Numbered from the stretch's first letter, positions 9,102-17,932 are shown. The stretch is 64,000 nucleotides of DNA from Synechococcus sp. ROS8604 (GCF_014279655.1 NZ_CP047946.1:1054001-1118000), one strand, 5' to 3'. Translations and numbers: made by a program. Notes: generated from the sequence alone by a model not told the origin.

Positions 9102-10676
9102 TCAGCTTTCGATGGCCACTTGCTTCCAATCAGCAGGCTGAATGAAGGGGAAGAGAGAATCTTCCGCTTCTACGTCATTCAGCCACGCTTCACTCATTCT
9201 GTCTTGGCCATCGATGCAAGCCATCAGTGTCCAAAAGCGTTCTAAATGGCGTTCAATCCGTTCTTTGGCCAGTCCAGTGGTGGTGCCTGCGCGCAGGATG
9301 AAACTCCAATCCGACGATTGAGCTAAAAGCAATTCGCGGCCTGCTTGATGGAGCATGCGCAGACCTTGTTCACTGCCAACCCCGCGGCTGCAGCGTTCTT
9401 TCATCGTCCTGCCGGCTCGGCTCCACTCCGGAATGATCCAGGCATTGCTGTCGTTGAGCCAATAATCATGGAAACCACCCTGTCCCCAACTGGAGGGGGA
9501 GGGATCGCAGATTTGCAGATTCGGGGTTTGGCCTAATACACCGCGCAACGTGGTGAATCTCACCTGTTGCTCCGGTCCTTGGCGGAAGAGTTCAGCCAGG
9601 AACATCGGGCCTTCAAACCACCAGTGGCCAAATAATTCAGCATCGAAGGGGGCCACCAATAACGGGGCCGTCTCCATGCGCTGTTCGAGGGCTTCTAGTT
9701 GGAGGCGCCGCCCCTCGAGGTAATGCTTGGCATGGTCTTTGGTGCGGGCCTGAGCGAGCGCAGGTTCATAGGGCTGTTTGGCATCCAGCGGAGCCCGTTG
9801 GTCGCTGACGCGATGCAATTTGAGGCCGAGGGGGCGTTGGGTGGGTAAGCCAAAGGATTCGATCTGCTCTTGCGGGAGATCCCAGCCAAGGTCCCGGTGG
9901 AATTCGCGGTAGGCGGGGTCACCGGGGTAGCCATCGCGGGCTGACCAAACCGGCAGGGTTGCGTCGCTGTCCCGTCCGAAAAAGGCCACACCCTGGTGAC
10001 TGCAAATGGGTGCATATACCCCATACCTCGGCCGTGGTTTGGCATGGAGCAATCCGTGGCCATCCAGCACCGCGTAGCGCAAGCCGGCATCGCGCATCCA
10101 AACGTCTAGTCCTTCGTAGTAAGCGCATTCCGGCAGCCAAATACCCAGAGGCCGCTCGCCAATCAGGCGTTGGTGTTCGCGGACGGCTGTGCGCAGCTGG
10201 GCGCGTACAGCTTCAGGGTGTTCTCGCAGCAGGGGCATGTAGCCGTGCGTTGCCCCGCAGGTGAGCAGGTCGAGCACGCCTTGTTGTTGCAGCACCTTGA
10301 AGCGACTGATCAGATCCCCATTGCTGTTCTGCCAGCTCTGCAGATAGCGCTCAAAGTAGCTCTGCAGATGGTCGGCAGGGGCTTTGCGATCGCTGGGGGC
10401 CTGTTGCAGAAGCTGCAAGCGGGATTGAACCCAGCTCGGGAAGCGTTTGTGGAGTGTGCTGTCTGCAAGCAGTGATAGGAGGGTCGGTGAGATCCCCATC
10501 GTGAGGCGTGCTTGCTGGGCTGGGTCGCCCGCCGCAGACTCCAACATCTCCACTAAGGGGAGATAGCACTCGATTAACGCTTGAAAAAACCAATCTTCTT
10601 CGAGCGAGTTCGCCTCGTTTGCCCGCACGTAAGGAAGGTGCGCATGGAGAACAAGGGCTAGTGCTCCTTGGGCCAA
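9102..10676 (-). CDS. GH57 family glucan enzyme (1,4-alpha-glucan branching-type)
   Basis: 524 residues from TTG 10676. The start LALVLHAHLPYVR is the GH57 conserved region 1; the catalytic Glu183 sits in GIWLPECAYYEG and the second acidic residue in the PFDAELFGHWWFEGP segment near 346. The C-terminal DUF1957-type helical region follows. These features fit the GH57 branching-enzyme subgroup that acts on glycogen, though amylopullulanase or unknown specificity remains possible. It is convergent with crtL, only nine bases apart, and divergent from leuA. Confidence 0.82.
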   Translation of the reverse strand: MAQGALALVLHAHLPYVRANEANSLEEDWFFQALIECYLPLVEMLESAAGDPAQQARLTMGISPTLLSLLADSTLHKRFPSWVQSRLQLLQQAPSDRKAPADHLQSYFERYLQSWQNSNGDLISRFKVLQQQGVLDLLTCGATHGYMPLLREHPEAVRAQLRTAVREHQRLIGERPLGIWLPECAYYEGLDVWMRDAGLRYAVLDGHGLLHAKPRPRYGVYAPICSHQGVAFFGRDSDATLPVWSARDGYPGDPAYREFHRDLGWDLPQEQIESFGLPTQRPLGLKLHRVSDQRAPLDAKQPYEPALAQARTKDHAKHYLEGRRLQLEALEQRMETAPLLVAPFDAELFGHWWFEGPMFLAELFRQGPEQQVRFTTLRGVLGQTPNLQICDPSPSSWGQGGFHDYWLNDSNAWIIPEWSRAGRTMKERCSRGVGSEQGLRMLHQAGRELLLAQSSDWSFILRAGTTTGLAKERIERHLERFWTLMACIDGQDRMSEAWLNDVEAEDSLFPFIQPADWKQVAIES

Positions 10677-10807
10677 CGCTCAAACTCACTATCAACCCAT
10701 CGAATGTACCGGTATTTCTCCCTAAAGCCGCCGGCTCGTAACGCCTGTCTCGCTTAGAGTGGCTTAACTCATAGTCATTCCGACTAAAACCCTTCGAGGC
10801 TTTAGCC

Positions 10808-12430
10808 ATGGCCAAGGATCCAGGTCGCGTTTTGATCTTCGACACCACTCTTAGAGATGGTGAACAATCCCCCGGTGCCAGCCTCAATCTCGAGGAGAAG
10901 TTGGCGATTGCGCAGCAGCTGGCCCGGCTTGGCGTTGATGTGATCGAGGCTGGCTTCCCGTTTGCGAGCCATGGCGATTTCGCAGCCGTGCAGCGCATCG
11001 CTCAGCAGGTTGGTGGTGAGAACGGACCAATTATTTGTGGTTTGGCCCGCGCGTCCCGCGGCGACATCAAGGCCTGCGCTGACGCCGTCGCTCCGGCCCC
11101 AAAGCGACGCATTCATACGTTTATTGCCACTAGCGACATCCACCTCGAACACAAACTGCGCAAGAGCCGTAAGGACGTGCTGGGCATCGTGCCCGAGATG
11201 GTGGCCTACGCCCGCTCCTTTGTGGATGACGTTGAATTTTCCTGCGAGGACGCGGGTCGCAGCGACCCTGAGTTTTTGTATGAAGTGATCGAAGCGGCCA
11301 TTGCCGCTGGTGCCAGCACCGTGAACATTCCAGACACGGTGGGTTACACCACACCCTCTGAATTCGGCAGCTTGATTGAGGGCATCAACAGACATGTGCC
11401 CAACATCGATGAAGCGGTGATCTCTGTGCACGGGCACAACGATCTTGGGCTGGCCGTCGCCAACTTCCTCGAGGCTGTTAAAGCGGGCGCGCGTCAGTTG
11501 GAGTGCACGGTGAATGGCATCGGTGAACGCGCCGGTAACGCTGCTCTCGAAGAGCTGGTGATGGCGATTCATGTCCGCCGCCGCTATTTCAATCCCTTCT
11601 TTGGACGTGAGGAGGACTCACCAACTCCGCTCACCGCAGTCCGCACGGAGGAAATCACGAAGACCTCGCGCCTGGTTTCTAATCTCACCGGCATGGTGGT
11701 GCAACCCAATAAAGCGATTGTGGGTGCCAATGCCTTTGCGCACGAATCGGGGATCCATCAAGACGGTGTGCTGAAAAACCGGCTTACCTACGAAATTGTT
11801 GATGCCCGCACCGTTGGCCTCACCGACAATCGGATCTCGTTGGGCAAGCTCAGCGGTCGAAGCGCTGTTCGGGCTCGCCTCGAAGAGCTCGGCTATGACC
11901 TCAGCCGTGAGGATCTTGATGATGCGTTTGCCCGCTTCAAAGATCTTGCCGATCGCAAACGGGAAATAACGGATCGCGATCTTGAATCCATTGTCAGCGT
12001 CCAGGTGCAACAGCCCGATGCGAAATATCAGCTGAAGCTGGTGCAGGTGAGCTGCGGAAGCAGTCTTCAGCCCACAGCCACGGTGACCCTCGCCGATGAA
12101 AATGGTCAGGAGCAAACCGCAGCCTCTGTTGGAACGGGACCGGTGGATGCCGTCTGCCGTTCTCTCAATCAGCTGGCAGGTGAGCCCAATGAATTGGTGG
12201 AGTTTTCTGTGAAGTCGGTCACGGAAGGGATTGATGCCATGGGTGATGTCACCATTCGTCTGCGTCGTGACGGCCAGCTTTATTCCGGCCATTCCGCCCA
12301 TACGGATGTGGTGGTGGCCGCTGCTGAGGCGTTTGTGAATGCTTTGAATCGGCTTGTTGCCGGTACGGCAGGACCAACGATTCATCCGCAACGGGATATG
12401 GCTGAGCTCGATTCCAGCCCTGTCCGTTAA
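10808..12430 (+). CDS. leuA: 2-Isopropylmalate synthase
   Basis: 540 residues. The N-terminal TIM barrel starts [16 protein letters not shown], holds the metal-binding His pair in [14 protein letters not shown] and the GIGERAGNA motif, and the C-terminal allosteric leucine-binding domain covers about the last 130 residues ([12 protein letters not shown]...[14 protein letters not shown]). It condenses acetyl-CoA with 2-oxoisovalerate in the first committed step of leucine synthesis. Start ATG 10808. A promoter presumably lies in the 131-base gap shared with the divergent GH57 gene. Confidence 0.96.
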   Translation: MAKDPGRVLIFDTTLRDGEQSPGASLNLEEKLAIAQQLARLGVDVIEAGFPFASHGDFAAVQRIAQQVGGENGPIICGLARASRGDIKACADAVAPAPKRRIHTFIATSDIHLEHKLRKSRKDVLGIVPEMVAYARSFVDDVEFSCEDAGRSDPEFLYEVIEAAIAAGASTVNIPDTVGYTTPSEFGSLIEGINRHVPNIDEAVISVHGHNDLGLAVANFLEAVKAGARQLECTVNGIGERAGNAALEELVMAIHVRRRYFNPFFGREEDSPTPLTAVRTEEITKTSRLVSNLTGMVVQPNKAIVGANAFAHESGIHQDGVLKNRLTYEIVDARTVGLTDNRISLGKLSGRSAVRARLEELGYDLSREDLDDAFARFKDLADRKREITDRDLESIVSVQVQQPDAKYQLKLVQVSCGSSLQPTATVTLADENGQEQTAASVGTGPVDAVCRSLNQLAGEPNELVEFSVKSVTEGIDAMGDVTIRLRRDGQLYSGHSAHTDVVVAAAEAFVNALNRLVAGTAGPTIHPQRDMAELDSSPVR

Positions 12431-12440
12431 TGAGGGCTCG

Positions 12441-13292
12441 ATGGCGCTCAAATCCATGTCGCTCAAATCCACTCTGCGTCCAGCTCCCCTTGTGCAGTTG
12501 TTGCTGCTGATCCTGCTGGCACTGGCCGTGCTGGTTCCTTTGCTGTGGCTGGTGAGCACGTCATTGAAAGGCCCCGCGGAGGACATCTTCACGAGCCCGC
12601 CTTCGCTGTTTCCTACCCAGCCCAGCCTCGATGCCTATGGGCGTCTGTTTCGTGACAATCCGCTTTGGACTTACATCTTCAACAGTTCAGTCGTCAGCTT
12701 CCTTGCGGTGGTGGCGAATCTTCTGTTCTGCTCCCTTGCGGCTTACCCATTGGCGCGTATGCGCTTTTTTGGTCGTGGTCTTGTCCTCGCCCTCGTCGTG
12801 GCAACGATTCTCATCCCCTTTCAGGTAGTGATGATTCCTCTGTACCTGCTGATGGTGCAGCTTGGGTTGCGCAACACCCTGATGGCGTTGGTGATTCCTC
12901 AGGCAGCCACCGCCTTTGGTCTGTATCTCCTGCGTCAAAGCTTTCTTGGTGTGCCCGTTGAGCTTGAAGAGGCCGCACGGATTGATGGCTGCAGCAAGAT
13001 TGGGGAATGGTGGAACGTGATGATTCCTGCGGCCAAGGCTGATCTGATCACCCTGGCGATGTTCGTGTTCATCGGCACCTGGAGTGACTTCCTCTGGCCC
13101 CTGGTGATCCTTGATGATCCAGGCCTGTTCACCTTGCCTTTAGGGCTGCAGCAATTGGCCAGCAGCTTTTCCCTCGATTGGCGGATTGTTGCGGCCGGCT
13201 CCGTGGTGTCGATCCTGCCGGTGCTTGTGATGTTTGTGCTGCTCCAGCGCTTCATCCTCCCCAATGCCAGTGGGGATGCGGTTAAGGGATAG
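12441..13292 (+). CDS. Sugar ABC transporter permease (MalG/CUT1 type)
   Basis: 283 residues from ATG 12441, ten bases after leuA. About six hydrophobic segments are visible, with the cytoplasmic EAA loop (LEEAARIDGCSKIGEWWNVMIPAAKA) that contacts the ATPase. The N-terminal SLDAYGRLF context is typical of the MalG partner of carbohydrate importers. No binding protein, second permease or ATPase lies nearby, so the substrate is open; compatible-solute or disaccharide import is a guess. Its last 11 bases overlap the convergent gene. Confidence 0.85.
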   Translation: MALKSMSLKSTLRPAPLVQLLLLILLALAVLVPLLWLVSTSLKGPAEDIFTSPPSLFPTQPSLDAYGRLFRDNPLWTYIFNSSVVSFLAVVANLLFCSLAAYPLARMRFFGRGLVLALVVATILIPFQVVMIPLYLLMVQLGLRNTLMALVIPQAATAFGLYLLRQSFLGVPVELEEAARIDGCSKIGEWWNVMIPAAKADLITLAMFVFIGTWSDFLWPLVILDDPGLFTLPLGLQQLASSFSLDWRIVAAGSVVSILPVLVMFVLLQRFILPNASGDAVKG

Positions 13293-13632
13293 GAATGAAG
13301 TCCAGCGATGGCTTGTCTGGTTCTCCTGGCCTCGCCGTTGGCTCTGAGCGCTGAACCCGTTGTCGTTCCTGGGTGCGCCAGCGCTGCTGGGCTTGTTTTA
13401 AGTCTCCGATTTGTGTTTCTAGGGATTGTTGGCGGCGTTGCAGGAACTCCAGCTGTTCCATCATCAGGTTGGTGTTGGTGACCTCAGACTCTTGTTGTTC
13501 GAGCTCATGGAGTTGAAGACGGAGCGCGCGGATCGCATCGGTGTGATGACGGTATCCCTGCCAGAGCGCCAGGAACAGCAGGGTGAGCATTGGAAGGGCC
13601 ACCGCTTCGATGACACGCCATCGGGAACCCAT
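13282..13632 (-). CDS. Small membrane-anchored coiled-coil protein
   Basis: 116 residues. One N-terminal transmembrane helix (VIEAVALPMLTLLFLALWQGY, about 7-27) is followed by a long heptad-like stretch rich in Leu, Gln and Glu (residues 35-95: LRLQLHELEQQES, LEFLQRRQQSLETQ) and a Pro-rich tail. I do not recognise a family; the shape resembles small divisome-type or scaffold proteins, but that is only architectural. The C-terminal codons overlap the permease end by 11 bases. Confidence 0.65.
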   Translation of the reverse strand: MGSRWRVIEAVALPMLTLLFLALWQGYRHHTDAIRALRLQLHELEQQESEVTNTNLMMEQLEFLQRRQQSLETQIGDLKQAQQRWRTQERQRVQRSEPTARPGEPDKPSLDFIPIP

Positions 13633-13774
13633 GGTCAGCGAGAAGGCTTGTTTCTTGTCTGAGCATGATTGCTGACGAGAGGCCAGCGTTGCCTTTCATG
13701 GTGTCAGGTTGTTGCGGTCTGAACGCTTAAAGGGTGTGTTGCTGGTGTAAATCCATTTGAGTTGCCCCTGGCTC

Positions 13775-14020
13775 ATGTCGCTGCAAGATCTCGATCAATT
13801 GCTTGGCTCGCGTCATGACGATCCTGCTTTGGCCGAGCAACTTGCCCAGCCATTGCCGTTGGAGGAGTTGATCACCCTGGCCAAGTCTCGTGGGCTCACG
13901 ATCACTGAAGACGACGTGTTTCAGGCTCAACAACGGGAGCAGACCAATGCCAGCGCCGCTGATCTGCAGCAGCAAATGGCGCCTGAGTCCAGGCGATTGA
14001 GGCACTTCATTCCAGGTTGA
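13775..14020 (+). CDS. Nif11-domain small protein
   Basis: 81 residues from ATG 13775 (an in-frame TTG at 13757 is less likely). The first 50 residues match the Nif11 leader-like pattern: MSLQDLDQLLGSRHDDPALA, then LAQPLPLEELITLAKSRGL and TITEDDVFQ. In picocyanobacteria this domain forms leaders of modified peptides, but here no Gly-Gly cleavage site or Cys/Ser/Thr-rich core follows; the tail is Gln-rich and basic. So a stand-alone Nif11 protein of unknown role is the better call. It is 87 bases upstream of a ferredoxin gene on the same strand. Confidence 0.75.
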   Translation: MSLQDLDQLLGSRHDDPALAEQLAQPLPLEELITLAKSRGLTITEDDVFQAQQREQTNASAADLQQQMAPESRRLRHFIPG

Positions 14021-14107
14021 TAAGCGGCGCTTAGCGTTTGGGATCTCTGACGATCCAAGACCGCGCCCGTAAACCCCGTTAGCAAGAGTTTGATCATTTA
14101 TTGAGTC

Positions 14108-14389
14108 ATGGCTTCTTTCACGATCAGCATCGAAGGTGGATCCAGCTTCAGCTGTGCCGATGATCAATACATCCTCGATGCCGCTGAAGAGCAAGGCATT
14201 GACCTCGCCTATTCCTGCCGTGCGGGCGCTTGCAGCACCTGTGCTGGCAAGATTCTCAACGGAAGCGTTGATCAAGCTGACCAAAGCTTCCTGGATGACG
14301 ATCAGATGTCCAAGGGGTTTGCCTTGCTCTGCGTGAGCTATCCGCTGAGCGATTGCTCGATCAAGACCAACGTGGAAGATGAGCTCTAA
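14108..14389 (+). CDS. petF: Plant-type [2Fe-2S] ferredoxin
   Basis: 93 residues with ligands Cys37, Cys42, Cys45 and Cys75 in the classic [13 protein letters not shown] and LLCVSYP motifs. The protein is acidic and close to the usual 96-99 residues. It carries electrons from photosystem I to PetH (also in this window) and other reductases. The N-terminus [11 protein letters not shown] differs from the commonest photosynthetic form (MATYKV type), so it may be one of several paralogues. An upstream gap of 87 bases holds the likely promoter. Confidence 0.9.
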   Translation: MASFTISIEGGSSFSCADDQYILDAAEEQGIDLAYSCRAGACSTCAGKILNGSVDQADQSFLDDDQMSKGFALLCVSYPLSDCSIKTNVEDEL

Positions 14390-14592
14390 GCGAGCTTGAT
14401 CACGTCCGGGGTTTCCCCATGGGTTTGGCCGATGAGCAAGGCATGGCTTACAGCTCCTTCATGGCTGTGAAAACTCCATGCCGCTTCAACGCTCGACACC
14501 CCTTCAATCGACTGGGTTTGCTGATTCAAACTCAAGTAGCTACCTGTGCAGTTTTGACGGAGCACATAGTGTTCAGCAACAGGGGCTCTCAT
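14386..14592 (-). CDS. Small hypothetical protein, 68 residues
   Basis: The frame starts ATG 14592 and ends in a TAG overlapping the petF stop by four bases. The protein ([20 protein letters not shown] at the start, TPDVIKLA at the end) has mixed, soluble composition and no membrane segment. I do not recognise it and the ribosome site is weak. It is kept because it fills the whole gap after petF and has natural-looking composition; it may still be spurious. Confidence 0.4.
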   Translation of the reverse strand: MRAPVAEHYVLRQNCTGSYLSLNQQTQSIEGVSSVEAAWSFHSHEGAVSHALLIGQTHGETPDVIKLA

Positions 14593-14704
14593 GGCGTTCT
14601 CAACAAGGCTTATTTCCGGGTTAGCGATGGCCGAAGCTCGATCTTTCGGTCTACAGAATTTCCTTTGTTTTCAACCCTTGACATTGTTGCTGAGCGCCCC
14701 TGGC

Positions 14705-15163
14705 TCACTCGTTTGCTGCGGTTGAAGGGGCTTCGGCCGTAAAAGTAGATCGTCGGGTCCAGATCAAGCCATCAGGGGCTTGGGCTTGTTTTTGCTGCCC
14801 GCCATTCCTGAACCAGGGATCGCTCATCGCCTCGAAGCCGCTGGGATCGAGCCCCCAGGTGTTTTGCAGGTAATCGGAGCACATCTGTTCGGAGGCGGGT
14901 TCGCTTTGCTGCCAGTGCACCAAGGACAAACGCGTTGGCCGAATCGTGACGACGGCAATCTTTCCCAGCGGAGCGGCCTCCGGGTCGGGTTCGACCCATT
15001 CTTCGACCCGTTCCTCCGCCACGAATAACCGCAGAGCGCTGCGGCAATCGCGGCCGTCCAGAGGGTATTTGTCGAGGTAGAGGCGTCTTGCTCGTTTGAA
15101 CAACGCCGAGGGCGCGCGCGCCATCAGCTGCTCAAGTGCAGCTTGGAGTTGTGGGTGGCTCAT
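14705..15163 (-). CDS. Conserved-looking cyanobacterial hypothetical protein
   Basis: 152 residues, soluble, with an N-terminal helical stretch (LQAALEQLMARAPSALFKRARRLY), a central beta-rich part (KIAVVTIRPTRLSLVHW) and a low-complexity tail (TAEAPSTAANE). It has no motif I can name. ATG start at 15163. The gene stands alone on the minus strand between petF and a run of small plus-strand genes. Confidence 0.6.
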   Translation of the reverse strand: MSHPQLQAALEQLMARAPSALFKRARRLYLDKYPLDGRDCRSALRLFVAEERVEEWVEPDPEAAPLGKIAVVTIRPTRLSLVHWQQSEPASEQMCSDYLQNTWGLDPSGFEAMSDPWFRNGGQQKQAQAPDGLIWTRRSTFTAEAPSTAANE

Positions 15164-15247
15164 CGTGAGCTGATCGTGACGTTTCGGCTGTCTTCTTGCT
15201 TCACCGCTGGCGTTGTTGCACAGAGGTGGAAGACTAGGGACAGATGC

Positions 15248-15517
15248 GTGATTGGAACATTGCCGAAACTTGTTCGTTCCTCATACAGACTAGTTGCCTT
15301 GGACGGCAGTCCCCACCCAGTGCTGGATGCTCCCTACGAATCGATGGATGCCGCTGAAGCAGCGGCTCAGAGCTGGTGTTCGGGGCAAGGCCGTGATCTC
15401 TCTATTCAGCAGCGTGGGATCGGTTTAGAGGTCCAAACAAGTTGTGGTGCTTGGAGAACGATTCGCTATCCGCAGGCCTGTCTTCGTGACGGCGGAGAGC
15501 CCTCTTCCGTCCTTTGA
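15248..15517 (+). CDS. Small hypothetical protein, 89 residues
   Basis: GTG start at 15248, chosen because the upstream part of the open frame has poor protein-like composition and overlaps the opposite gene. The protein (RSSYRLVALDGSPHPVLDAP, then MDAAEAAAQSWC) looks like a compact alpha/beta domain with a conserved-looking ESMDAAEAAAQSW helix. No function recognised. Ten bases separate it from the thiamine-binding-type gene, so they are probably co-transcribed. Confidence 0.6.
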   Translation: MIGTLPKLVRSSYRLVALDGSPHPVLDAPYESMDAAEAAAQSWCSGQGRDLSIQQRGIGLEVQTSCGAWRTIRYPQACLRDGGEPSSVL

Positions 15518-15527
15518 GCCCTTACCG

Positions 15528-15830
15528 ATGAACGTGAGCGTGGATCTCTGTGTGGTGCCTGTGGGCGTTGAAGGTTCGCTGGCGCCGTGGGTGGCGATCT
15601 GCAACGAGCTGATCAAAGCGTCGGGGCTTGAGTATGAGCTCGGGCCGAATGGAACAGCGATCGAGGGGGATTGGGATGCTGTATTTGCTTGCGTGAAGCG
15701 CTGTCATGAGCGGCTGCATGGTGAGGGGGTGCCGAGGATTCATGCCACGCTGCGTGTGAATACCCGTGTGGATCGCGAGCAGTCGTTCCGCGACAAAGTT
15801 CCCAGCGTTGAGCGCTTGATCCTGCCTTGA
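15528..15830 (+). CDS. MTH1187/YkoF-type thiamine-binding family protein
   Basis: 100 residues from ATG 15528. The start VSVDLCVVPVGVEGSLAPWV and the later GPNGTAIEGDWDAVFACVKRCHERLH match the MTH1187/UPF0045 family, a ferredoxin-like fold that in homologues binds thiamine or pyrimidine pieces between subunits. The C-terminus holds the RINTR-like RVNTRVDRE motif typical of the family. Its cellular role is poorly defined. Confidence 0.78.
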   Translation: MNVSVDLCVVPVGVEGSLAPWVAICNELIKASGLEYELGPNGTAIEGDWDAVFACVKRCHERLHGEGVPRIHATLRVNTRVDREQSFRDKVPSVERLILP

Positions 15831-15955
15831 GCGGTTCTTAGGCGTTGCCGATGAGAAAGGCTTTGGGTCTGGCGCAAATCTGTAGATCCAAAGCTGCGCA
15901 TTCTCGTTAGTCTCTCTTGTGTCTTGAATGAGACCAGGCATAGGCCAGGCTCTTG

Positions 15956-16510
15956 ATGTGGAAAACCGTTCTTCGTCCCTCGTGGTTTGTCCTCGTTGGA
16001 ATTGGAGCCCCTTTGATGGGCTCTCTTTCGATTGGATCTCCAGTGCGTGCCCAGTCATGGGCTGACATCGGCGACTATTCCTCTCTTCTGCGTCAAGCCG
16101 GCACCCAAACCTTGGTGGCAAAAGACTGCCCCTCTGGACTCTTAGGTGCCTTTCATGCCGGAAGGAATGCCTTGCTGTTGTGCTCCAACAACCTTCAAGA
16201 TGATCCTGCTCAGGTGTGGACGGTGCTGGCCCATGAATCAGCCCATGTGATGCAGCATTGTCAGCAGGGACCTCTCTTGCCTGATCATCAGATTGGAAGT
16301 GCCCTTGCCCAGATCGAGAAGCAGTCGATGAGCTCGTTTCAGGAATTGCGTTTGTATCACCAGTCTCAGCGGCGCGATGAAATTGAGGCAAGGCTGGTGC
16401 AGGGATTGCCGATGGCTGAAGTGAAAGCGTTGTTTCGAGGTTTTTGTGGGAATCGTCTGAAACGTGGTGCTCCAAAGACCACTCCTGCTGTGGGGTTAGG
16501 CGATGGATGA
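15956..16510 (+). CDS. Exported HExxH protein, putative zinc metallopeptidase
   Basis: 184 residues from ATG 15956. An N-terminal hydrophobic region (residues 10-30) ends in SPVRAQS, a credible signal-peptidase site. HESAH at 93-97 gives the HExxH zinc motif within LAHESAHVMQHC, and a downstream RRDEIEAR segment offers a third acidic ligand, as in gluzincins. Three or more Cys may form disulfides in the periplasm or lumen. Catalysis is inferred from motif only. It overlaps the next gene by eight bases. Confidence 0.65.
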   Translation: MWKTVLRPSWFVLVGIGAPLMGSLSIGSPVRAQSWADIGDYSSLLRQAGTQTLVAKDCPSGLLGAFHAGRNALLLCSNNLQDDPAQVWTVLAHESAHVMQHCQQGPLLPDHQIGSALAQIEKQSMSSFQELRLYHQSQRRDEIEARLVQGLPMAEVKALFRGFCGNRLKRGAPKTTPAVGLGDG

Positions 16511-16799
16511 GGACGCACCGATCACGCCGATTACCGGTCCCAACATCGATGCAGAGGGCCGTCTCACCTACATGGGAGAGGACGGGCGTCGTTATGTGGT
16601 GATGGATGGCGATGAACGGGATGAAACCTCCTCCGCAGCCGTGATGGAGGCACTACGTAGTGCGGGACCCTTGTTTGAGGAAATTGAAACGCTCTGCCAG
16701 GGGTGGGTGGATGAGGTGAGTGATACCGCCTTGACCCGAGCAGAAGCGATTGCCTTGCTGCTTGCCACGCTCGAAACCTTGTTGGATGACGAGAGTTGA
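16503..16799 (+). CDS. Small acidic hypothetical protein, 98 residues
   Basis: Highly acidic, starting MDEDAPITPITGPNIDAEGR with a YMGEDGRRYVVMDGDE segment, then a helical C-terminal half (ALRSAGPLFEEIETLCQGW, AIALLLATLETLLDD). No family recognised. Its start lies inside the end of the HExxH gene (eight-base overlap), pointing to one operon and perhaps coupled translation. Confidence 0.6.
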   Translation: MDEDAPITPITGPNIDAEGRLTYMGEDGRRYVVMDGDERDETSSAAVMEALRSAGPLFEEIETLCQGWVDEVSDTALTRAEAIALLLATLETLLDDES

Positions 16800-16840
16800 C
16801 GCACCGGTGTTTACGGTGGCCATTCCTGGTCTGATCTTCG

Positions 16841-17248
16841 ATGGGTCCCAAGTTGCCCGGCTACTGGTTGATGACCTGGCTCGGGCTCACCGGGAATTTG
16901 CTGGCTTTGCCCGTGATTGGTCTGGTTGCGTTTCAGGCATCCAGCCTTCAGGCCGCCACGATCAGCGTGGCTTTTGCGCTTGCTTGGCCGGCGGCGATCG
17001 TGGGGATCGTGGCCTCTGCTGGTTTGCTTGGTGAGCGGCACTGGGGCGTGATTTTGGCCATCGTCTCCTTATCGATTGCCTTGGCTGGATCCCTGCCCTA
17101 TGGGATCGTCCGCCTCTCTTTGCTGGCTCTTGGGGGAGGAGACCAAGCGATTGTGTTGGGTGTGGCCACGATTGTGTTGGGCCTCCTCAACGTGCTGGCC
17201 CTGCTCTACTGGTGCCGTCCCGGCCATCGTCGTGGTGGTCGCCTCTGA
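16841..17248 (+). CDS. Four-helix integral membrane protein, unknown
   Basis: 135 residues with about four hydrophobic helices (LMTWLGLTGNLLALPVIGLVA; ISVAFALAWPAAIVGIVASAG; WGVILAIVSLSIALAGSLP; AIVLGVATIVLGLLNVLALLYW) and a short basic tail. No motif recognised. It sits 41 bases after the acidic small protein and three bases before the RluA-type gene, in one plus-strand series. Confidence 0.6.
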   Translation: MGPKLPGYWLMTWLGLTGNLLALPVIGLVAFQASSLQAATISVAFALAWPAAIVGIVASAGLLGERHWGVILAIVSLSIALAGSLPYGIVRLSLLALGGGDQAIVLGVATIVLGLLNVLALLYWCRPGHRRGGRL

Positions 17249-17251
17249 GCG

Positions 17252-17932
17252 ATGGCCGAGAAATCGGACTTGTCGGTCGGATCATCCCTCTCAGGGCTTT
17301 TGGTTCATTGCTGGCATCCCCATTTTGTGGTGGTCGAGAAGCCTTCCGGCTTGCTGAGTCAGCCTGGTCTTGGTCCCGCCCAGAGCGATTCCTTGATCAG
17401 CCGGGTTCAGGCTGTGCTGCCGGAGCTCCGCCTCGTGCATCGTCTCGATCGCGACACCTCCGGTTTGCTGCTGTTGGCCAGGGATCCGCTGAGCTTGAAA
17501 TGGCTTAGCGGCCTGTTTGCCGATCGCAAAGTGCACAAGCTGTATGTGGCTGATGTGCATGGCCATCCCAAGGCCCTCTCAGGATCGGTGCGCGTGCCAT
17601 TGGCGCGATTGTCTGCCCACCCACCCCTTTATGGGCCTCACAGGGATGGGCGCTCTTGCCTGACCCTTTGGCGTTGTGCCCAGCTTGGAGATGACCGCTC
17701 ACGCCTTTGGCTTGTTCCTCGAACAGGCCGCTCCCATCAATTGCGGGCGCATTTGGCAGCGATTGGTTTACCCGTGATCGGCGATCCGATTTACGCAGCG
17801 CCTGGGCTTGGCTCCTCCCCTGACCGTCTTCATCTGCATGCGCTCGGCATGAGCTTTTCCGACCCCTTCAGCGGGCAGCGCATTCGGGTGCGCTCTCTTC
17901 TGCCTTGGCCCGAGCGATTGCCTAGGCGCTGA
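17252..17932 (+). CDS. RluA-family pseudouridine synthase
   Basis: 226 residues. Motif II LVHRLDRDTSGLLLLA holds catalytic Asp66; VVEKPSGLLSQ and GRSHQLRAHLAAIGLPVIGDP are the flanking family motifs. There is no N-terminal S4 domain, as in RluA and TruC rather than RluC/D. It isomerises uridine in rRNA or tRNA; the exact site cannot be told. The last 11 bases overlap the convergent 7TM-HD gene. Confidence 0.88.
   Translation: MAEKSDLSVGSSLSGLLVHCWHPHFVVVEKPSGLLSQPGLGPAQSDSLISRVQAVLPELRLVHRLDRDTSGLLLLARDPLSLKWLSGLFADRKVHKLYVADVHGHPKALSGSVRVPLARLSAHPPLYGPHRDGRSCLTLWRCAQLGDDRSRLWLVPRTGRSHQLRAHLAAIGLPVIGDPIYAAPGLGSSPDRLHLHALGMSFSDPFSGQRIRVRSLLPWPERLPRR

Noticed and set aside
11618-12592. 324-codon minus frame opposite leuA
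   Set aside because: Runs through leuA and into the permease gene; composition is a mirror of leuA codons.
15522-16475. 317-codon minus frame opposite the thiamine-binding-type and HExxH genes
   Set aside because: Competing plus-strand genes have signal peptide, motifs and compact operon spacing; the minus frame is rich in His, Arg, Ser and Pro.
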